Source: Warburgia ugandensis
Lineage: Eukaryota; Streptophyta; Magnoliopsida; Canellales; Canellaceae
Direction of reading: 5' to 3'
Assembly: GCA_035236585.1 (NCBI GenBank)
Contig: CP141127.1
Coordinates: 72,707,495-72,771,494 of the forward strand
DNA: 64,000 bases
Each line of letters opens with the position of its first letter. Within the stretch, counting starts at the first letter, position 1. This document shows positions 58,447 to 64,000 of the stretch, in pieces. A model generated the notes under the pieces. That model saw nothing but the letters and a program-made list of their open reading frames with translations. It did not search any database and was not told the origin of the DNA. Made by a program: the position numbers and the translations under genes.

Positions 58447-59068
58447 GTTGGTATCAAAGCTTAGTTAATCCTCTCACAACTAGTTTAGCATGTCCAAAAG
58501 TCATATACAGTCAACTTGTGATTGTCAGTTGACAAGGTACAAGTTATAGAGATAACTTATATAGGCAATGTTTACTTGAAAAATAGATGTTGCCTATATA
58601 GGTTGGCATGCTTTAATAAAATAAGGAAAGGTTGGTCTTTGTATGAGTTAGAGTATTCTCATGAGATTAGTATAGTTCTTAGAGAAAAGAACTACAATTT
58701 AAGACTATATTGATAGTATTTTTAACTTCGAACTTGATAACTCCTGAAAGATTTGGAGACATTATCTATATGAGCAAAGATTGCATAACAAATGTTGATA
58801 TGTTAGTAAGTATATGTTGAGTATTAAAGTGTGCAAAAAAAGTGGATCTTTATTTCTTAAAGCAAAAAAAAAAAAAAAAAAAGCCGTACTAATAAGTGAA
58901 ATAATGTGTAGAGTTGAAGTTGTGAATTAGGTATATTTTGAGGATTTTTATTAGATTAAAAGAATTATGAGAACTTAAATTCATGATGAGATAATGGTGT
59001 TTTTAGAATTGTTTGAAAGATATAATGAAGAGAATTTCGAGGACAAAATTCCTCTAAGGGAGGAAGAA
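58447..59068 (+). other. Primer site, short interior and polypurine tract of the giant-LTR element
   Basis: TTGGTATCAAAGC (58448-58460) is one base from the tRNA-Met primer motif TGGTATCAGAGC. The rest has no gag or pol apart from the end of pol near 59030, where AATTTCGAGGACAAAATTCC is the typical wording. AAGGGAGGAAGAA (59056-59068) is the polypurine tract. A poly-A run lies at 58865-58882. Confidence 0.7.
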
Positions 59069-61441
59069 TGTAATGTCCCTAATTTTTAAATCTTAATTTA
59101 AGTAAATTTTGGAGTTATATTAAATAAGGATGAAAATTGGATATTGAATTTCTTGTTTTGGGTCCTAGAAAGAAATTTTTTTATAAACATCAAATCAAGT
59201 GTTGAGACCTCCATATTTGGATTGTACTCCAAAAGGCAATGCCAGCGACACTAAGTTTGTTGAAATCAGAGTTTAGACGAATAAGTTGTGATTTTTCTTG
59301 CAAAGGGTAATTCAGTAATTTTACAAGTGGATCCATTAGTAGAAATATGATTTGGATAGTCAAAAGACGTTTGAAACTCATTATGAATGGTATTCACTCT
59401 TTTTGAATATAATTGGGGTGTCTAGAACATGTAAAACATCATGGTCACACCTTTTACATTAATTAAAGAGAAAAATTAATTAAAGACTTAAGGAGGCGGC
59501 CAGTTTGATATTGGCAACCCCTCCCCATTTATATGAAATTTGGAAAAACAAACTATTTGGTCTGTTACCTAAACCCAATAGAGAGAGACCCAATGAGAGA
59601 GAAAGAAGGAGAAGAAGAAAAGGAGAAGAAAGGAGGAAGAAGAAGAAAGGGAAAGAGAGAGACTATGGAAGGGAGGTGGTTGGCATGAAAATTTCTCCGG
59701 CTACCTGTAAACCACAACCGTCGGTCGCTTGCAATGACGATGATGAAGACATCGAAGAGAACACAGAAATCGTTGGGAAATTTGAATGATTTGCATCATT
59801 CATAGTGTTCCTCATCGTCAGATCCATAAAAGACCTCAAGAATAATGAATATCTAGTGAGAAACAGCTACAGATTGGAGCAAAATGATTACTATTAGAGA
59901 GGGATTTGATAGTTTTTGGGTCACCAGGAAATAGAGCTCGCCAGTGACAATGGTGGCTCAAATTGTTAATCCCACCCATTCATCTTACTCATCACAAGGG
60001 CACCACCAAAAGCTCTAAAAAATTGTCAAAATTGGGTGAGAAATGGATGAGAATCAGAGCAAAGAACTTGATGCTCGTGACTGGTAAAATCCAATGACTA
60101 ACACACCATTTCTTACATTTTTTAACATCAAATGAGGTTGGATCTTCACGAAACCTCAAAGGATTAATGGTGAGACCCTGATCTACATTTTTCCTCAAGT
60201 AATTTTGATTTTCAAAGTGAAAAATGTCATCAACAACGATCATGCCAGTCACCTTCTCCAATGATGATCAACCACCCTCGATGAGTTGTTTTTTATTATG
60301 AAAAACATGCATGTAATGCATTTAGGCGTTATCAGTACATCAGAAAAGTCAAATCTTAGATCTGAGATCATTTGACCATTCAAAGTGAAATCTAATCTTT
60401 ATCTTAATTGGCGAATCTCAATCCGTAAGATTTCACTATTGATTTCTTAATATGTGTTTAAGAATGTGTGAATATAGGTTTAGAATAGCTTGGATCTAAC
60501 ATGGAATGTTGATCATTGCCTAAAATTGATCAGACAATCTTGATCGTCTGATTGAACACTGAAGTATCTAACCAAAAAGATCGAATCGATTATCTAACTT
60601 CACAAATACATTTTTCAACCATAATTTGGCACACAATGATTCATATCTCACTGATGTGAGGACTATCAACTGTTGGATAACTTAATTCTTTACAGATGAC
60701 TAAGATATGATGATTAGACTATTGTTAGAGAAACAAATGCATGAACATTAATAAATAAAGGCAAGATCATCTTAATAGATAATGCTGAGGGACTAAATAA
60801 ATTGTAAATAGAATATATGGAAAAAGAAAAATGACATTATACTATATGTATGTCTTGATAGATACATCAATGTATACAAATGGAGACAGTGCATATTATG
60901 ATGGACGTGAGTCTTCATATTTGAAGTAGGCTATTCTGACATCTTTAATTTGTCCGTATATTCAGATCATGACCATATCATTGGTCTAGTCAAATAACAT
61001 GTATTTAGTCAAATACATGTTTTGATATATTTTAATGAATTGATAGATAACATGATTACAAATTATGAATGCATCTTTCTTCAAGGATTAAATGATTTGA
61101 TATATATCTTCGTTTGATGATGATAATATTAGATGATTATTTTAGTTTGTGGATTATAATGATATATGGATGTTACTAAGACATATGAATGATAATGATA
61201 GAGATGTAGATTATCCAACATCTTTAGTTTAGAATCATTAACACTTGCATTTTGTTTGTGCATAATCATGATTTGATGCATGATTTCTATTTCATTGCAT
61301 TTTGAATGCATGTAATTGAAGTTTGGTTCACAATTTGTACTTGTGGTATGCCAATGATGGTGGTTGGTGAGGGCGGCCGATGAGGGTGGGTGCATGTAGC
61401 ACTAACAGGCTTCTAGGTAGAATTAAGATTGCTATGTTTTT

Positions 61442-61445
<4 letters not shown>

Positions 61446-61472
<27 letters not shown>
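61446..61472. repeat. (TA)n microsatellite
   Basis: Alternating TA run; a shorter one occurs at the homologous place in the 5' LTR (55976-55989). Confidence 0.9.
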
Positions 61473-61473
<1 letters not shown>

Positions 61474-61589
61474 TGATTGTTATAACAAGTTTCTTCAAGA
61501 TTATGAGATGAATGAAGTAAATATGTATGCTATATTTGAATTATGATTACACTGCTCATGCATAAGAGCATGTGATTTATCGTGAATCA

Positions 61590-62315
61590 CGTAAGAAAAG
61601 TTAAGGATCATGATGCACAAGTAAGATGAGATGACTAGTAAGAGTTGAAGACTATGGTACTCAGGTAATATGAAACGACTTATAGGATTTGAAGACTATG
61701 GTACTAAGGTAATATGATATGATATGATTCGTAAGAGTTGTAAGGCTATGGACAACAGGTAATGTAAGACGACTCGTAAGAGTTGAAGGTTGTGGTATTC
61801 AGATAATATGAAATGACTCTTAAGAGTTGAAGACTATAGTACTCAGGTAATATGAAATGACTCGTAAGAGTTGTAAGACTGTGAACCAATGATAAGATGA
61901 GATAACTCATAAGAGTTGAAGACTGTGGTACTCAGGTAATATGAAATGACTCGTAAGAGTTGTAAGATTATGAACCATAGGTAAGATGAGACAACTTGTA
62001 AGAGTTTAAGACTGTGGTACTCATGTAATATGAAACGACTCGTAAGAGGTGCAAGACTATGAACCATAGGCAAGATGAAATGACTTGTAAGAGTTGAAGA
62101 CTGTGGTACTCAGTAATATGAAATGACTCGTAAGAGGTGCAAGACTATGAACCACAGGCAAGATGAAATGACTTGTAAGAGTTGAAGGCTATGGTACTCA
62201 GTAATATGAAACGACTCGTAAGAGTTGAAGATTATGCTACTCCAATAATATGAAATGACTCGTAAGAGTTGAAGACTGTGGTACTTAGGTAATATGAAAT
62301 GATTCGTAAGAGTTG
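61590..62315 (+). repeat. Tandem array in the 3' giant LTR, units of about 45 bp
   Basis: About 16 units of the same two alternating types as at 56100-57010. The dyad ACTC-GTAA-GAGT is well kept. Unit order differs from the 5' LTR, so the two arrays have changed independently. Confidence 0.93.
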
Positions 62316-64000
62316 TGTTGTGTATTTTTAAGTTAAACTAGCAAGCGCACTAATAGGTTGTAGTATAAGTGTGTAAGTGAGGTCGATCGCATGAGGAATC
62401 GAACGATTTGTGTGTTAAGTGGGCCTTTCCTTAAACTAGTTAACCTAGTCAAAGAGAGTGGTTTTCAACCTAAACTAAGAATTAAAGTAGCATGGAAACA
62501 TAACAGAAATTTAAAATATGAAATATAAAAGTAAGCAAACCAAGATAGAAACTTTCCTACAACAATTTCTAAAAATAGGACTTTCCTAAAGTAAAACTTC
62601 CTAATAATGAAATTTAGAAACTTCTTAACTAATGCAAAACTAGATAGTGGAAACTAAATGTATGAAAGTATGCAACTTAAGTAACAAAATACAAGAGGTA
62701 GTGGAAATTATATTCTAAAATCAAACAAAGAAGATGCACACTACACCAAGGAAACATACTTCATTGAACTAAAAAGAATACAACTTGTTATGCCATATAC
62801 ATTACAAATCCGAAATGAAACTTAAAAAATAAGGTTGCGCACCATTCAAGATACAAAATAAGATATTAAACTTATGTCTTAAACAATTCAACATCCACCA
62901 ATTATCATGTGCATCAATCCAAAAGAGAATAATAAAAAGAAAGAGAATTAAAGAAATGAGAATGAAGGCAATGGGAGAGCAAGGAATTTAAGGAAAAAGT
63001 TGGGTAAGGAAACTTGATCTAAGAACCACACTCTCTTGGTTGTCACTACAAGAGAAGTATGACACTTAGATTCAAAGATGTAACCATTAAACAAGAACTA
63101 AACAAGCTAGGAGAACTAAAGTGAAACTAGGGGGAATAATCCTTAAACCAAAGGATTAAAACATCATGGAATCAAATGTAATAAAATAAGGAGCAAAGAT
63201 AAGGACCTAATCTTAACTTCAAAGAGAATTCAAGAATGAAATGAATATCATAATCCCAAGAGAGGATGCATGGAATGTTAGAGGAAGATGGTAAATTCCA
63301 AGGATGATTGCAGTGAAGGAGTTGGAGAGGGAGAAGAGATGGGAAGGAAGGAGATGCCCCTATATCTTCAAAATTTGTGGAAGCCCTCATGGGGGTTATT
63401 TATAAGTGTTTTGAATGCATTATAACCTAAGGGAAAAAGAATGGTGGGATGACGTTGGAAAAAGAATGGATGGGTATGATGAGGTATGGTGGTAATCATA
63501 AGGAGGGAACATGGTGGGAAAGGAGGTGGGAGATGTTTCCATTTTTCTCCCATGCATGGAGAATCCTATGGAAGAAATGATGTGGTAGGTGGAATGGGAG
63601 AGAAAAGAGGGGGACAACTAGTGATGGAAGAGAGAGAAATAATGAGTCATAATTCTTCCCTTAAATATGGCACTCCATGAGCATGGCTTATGTGACTTAT
63701 GCATTGGATTCTCCTTAAATCATAGCGTTCCATAAAAAGCTTGGCTCACATGACTTGATGGCTTATTTTGAGGGCTCATTTGGCTTGGCTTCATGACTCT
63801 CTTAGCTTATCACCTTTCTTCATGGCTTACATGGCTTGAGTGGATCCCATGCAAAGGTGGACTTTTCATGGCTTGTATATGGGCCTACTTTAGCCACCTA
63901 TGACTTCTCCAATTCTATCCTTTGCTTGACTTGATCCTTGATTTCACTTTGGATTGATGATATTTAAGCTTTGACTCTATATTTTGATCTTGATTATGAT
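62316..64000 (-). mobile_element. LTR (Athila-type end), minus strand, runs off the window
   Basis: The plus strand starts TGTTGTGTATTTTTAAG. Then come GCAAGCGCACTAATAGG and GAGGTCGATCGCATGAGG, the reverse of an Athila-type LTR end (compare 2462-2530). It is inserted in the tandem array, so the end at 62316 is the element's 3' terminus. It may be a 3' LTR or a solo LTR. The interior is AT-rich without genes, purine-rich near 63290-63350 and 63590-63650. Confidence 0.7.
63397..63405 (-). promoter_or_regulatory. TATA box of the right-edge LTR
   Basis: The minus strand reads TTATAAATAA, preceded by ATTCAAAACAC, the same upstream context as the TATA boxes at 18722 and 29721. Confidence 0.5.

Larger units (their letters stand above)
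51655..62315 (+). mobile_element. Gypsy-like element with giant LTRs and almost no interior
   Basis: Two long direct repeats, 51655-58446 and 59069-62315, enclose only 622 bp. After the first comes a tRNA-Met-type primer site (58448-58460). Before the second comes AATTTCGAGGACAAAATTCC and AAGGGAGGAAGAA, the usual end of gypsy (Tekay/Del-like) pol and its polypurine tract. Without the nested solo LTR the first LTR is about 4.86 kb. The interior lacks gag-pol, so the copy is an internal-deletion derivative or a non-autonomous (LARD-like) element. The second LTR is cut at 62315 by another LTR. Confidence 0.8.
59069..62315 (+). mobile_element. 3' LTR of the giant-LTR element, truncated
   Basis: It starts TGTAATGTCCCTAATTTTTA and follows the 5' LTR co-linearly: AG-rich patch at 59580-59670, 43 bp unit once near 61345, (TA)n at 61446-61472, tandem array from 61590. 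It lacks the solo LTR. It stops inside the array, where another LTR starts, so the hairpin and end are missing. Confidence 0.82.

Overview
This window is nuclear DNA of a flowering plant. It looks like heterochromatic, repeat-dense intergenic sequence made almost entirely of old, nested transposable elements. The evidence is the set of families: Athila-like Ty3/gypsy gag-pol, a CACTA (En/Spm) transposase with Transposase-associated, TNP2 and DUF4218 segments, an RTE-type LINE, Ty1/copia pol, and several kinds of long LTR. I found no host protein gene, tRNA, rRNA or CRISPR array. Every recognisable coding region is broken by stops, frameshifts or insertions. The species cannot be named from the sequence.

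Layout. 1-4501 (minus): the 5' part of an Athila-like element, with a 2.05 kb LTR (2452-4501), a tRNA-Asp-type primer site, a leader and gag running off the left edge. 4502-5190: truncated LTR end. 5195-42449 (plus): remains of a second Athila-like element, with gag, protease, RT, RNase H, integrase, polypurine tract and LTR (39066-42449). It is split by a CACTA transposon (about 7607-32020) and by a solo LTR (33021-35295, perfect TSD CCTAG). The CACTA carries two minus-strand genes. It is itself interrupted by an RTE LINE (12981-21282, about 18 bp TSD) and by a 5.6 kb solo LTR (24733-30315). The LINE is in turn split by a related 5.0 kb solo LTR (14319-19274, perfect TSD TAAAC). Order of insertion is therefore Athila, then CACTA, then LINE, then solo LTR, four layers deep.

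42529-45287: an inverted LTR related to the one at 39066. 45663-50292 (minus): a copia-like element with two short LTRs, a degenerate minisatellite and a nested solo LTR (46792-48570). 50293-51654 (plus): copia RT/RNase H remnant. 51655-62315 (plus): a gypsy-like element with almost no interior, flanked by giant LTRs (about 4.9 kb without the nested solo LTR 53997-55928) that contain about 45 bp tandem arrays. 62316-64000: another minus-strand LTR that leaves the window.

The points most worth following are these. (1) An RNA-like hairpin in three giant LTRs is kept by compensatory changes. (2) A module of about 300 bp is shared between the Athila leader and two giant LTRs of another family. 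(3) Minisatellites sit at the same relative place in related giant LTRs although their sequences differ. (4) Extra clusters of CACTA 'subterminal' repeats lie inside the transposon.
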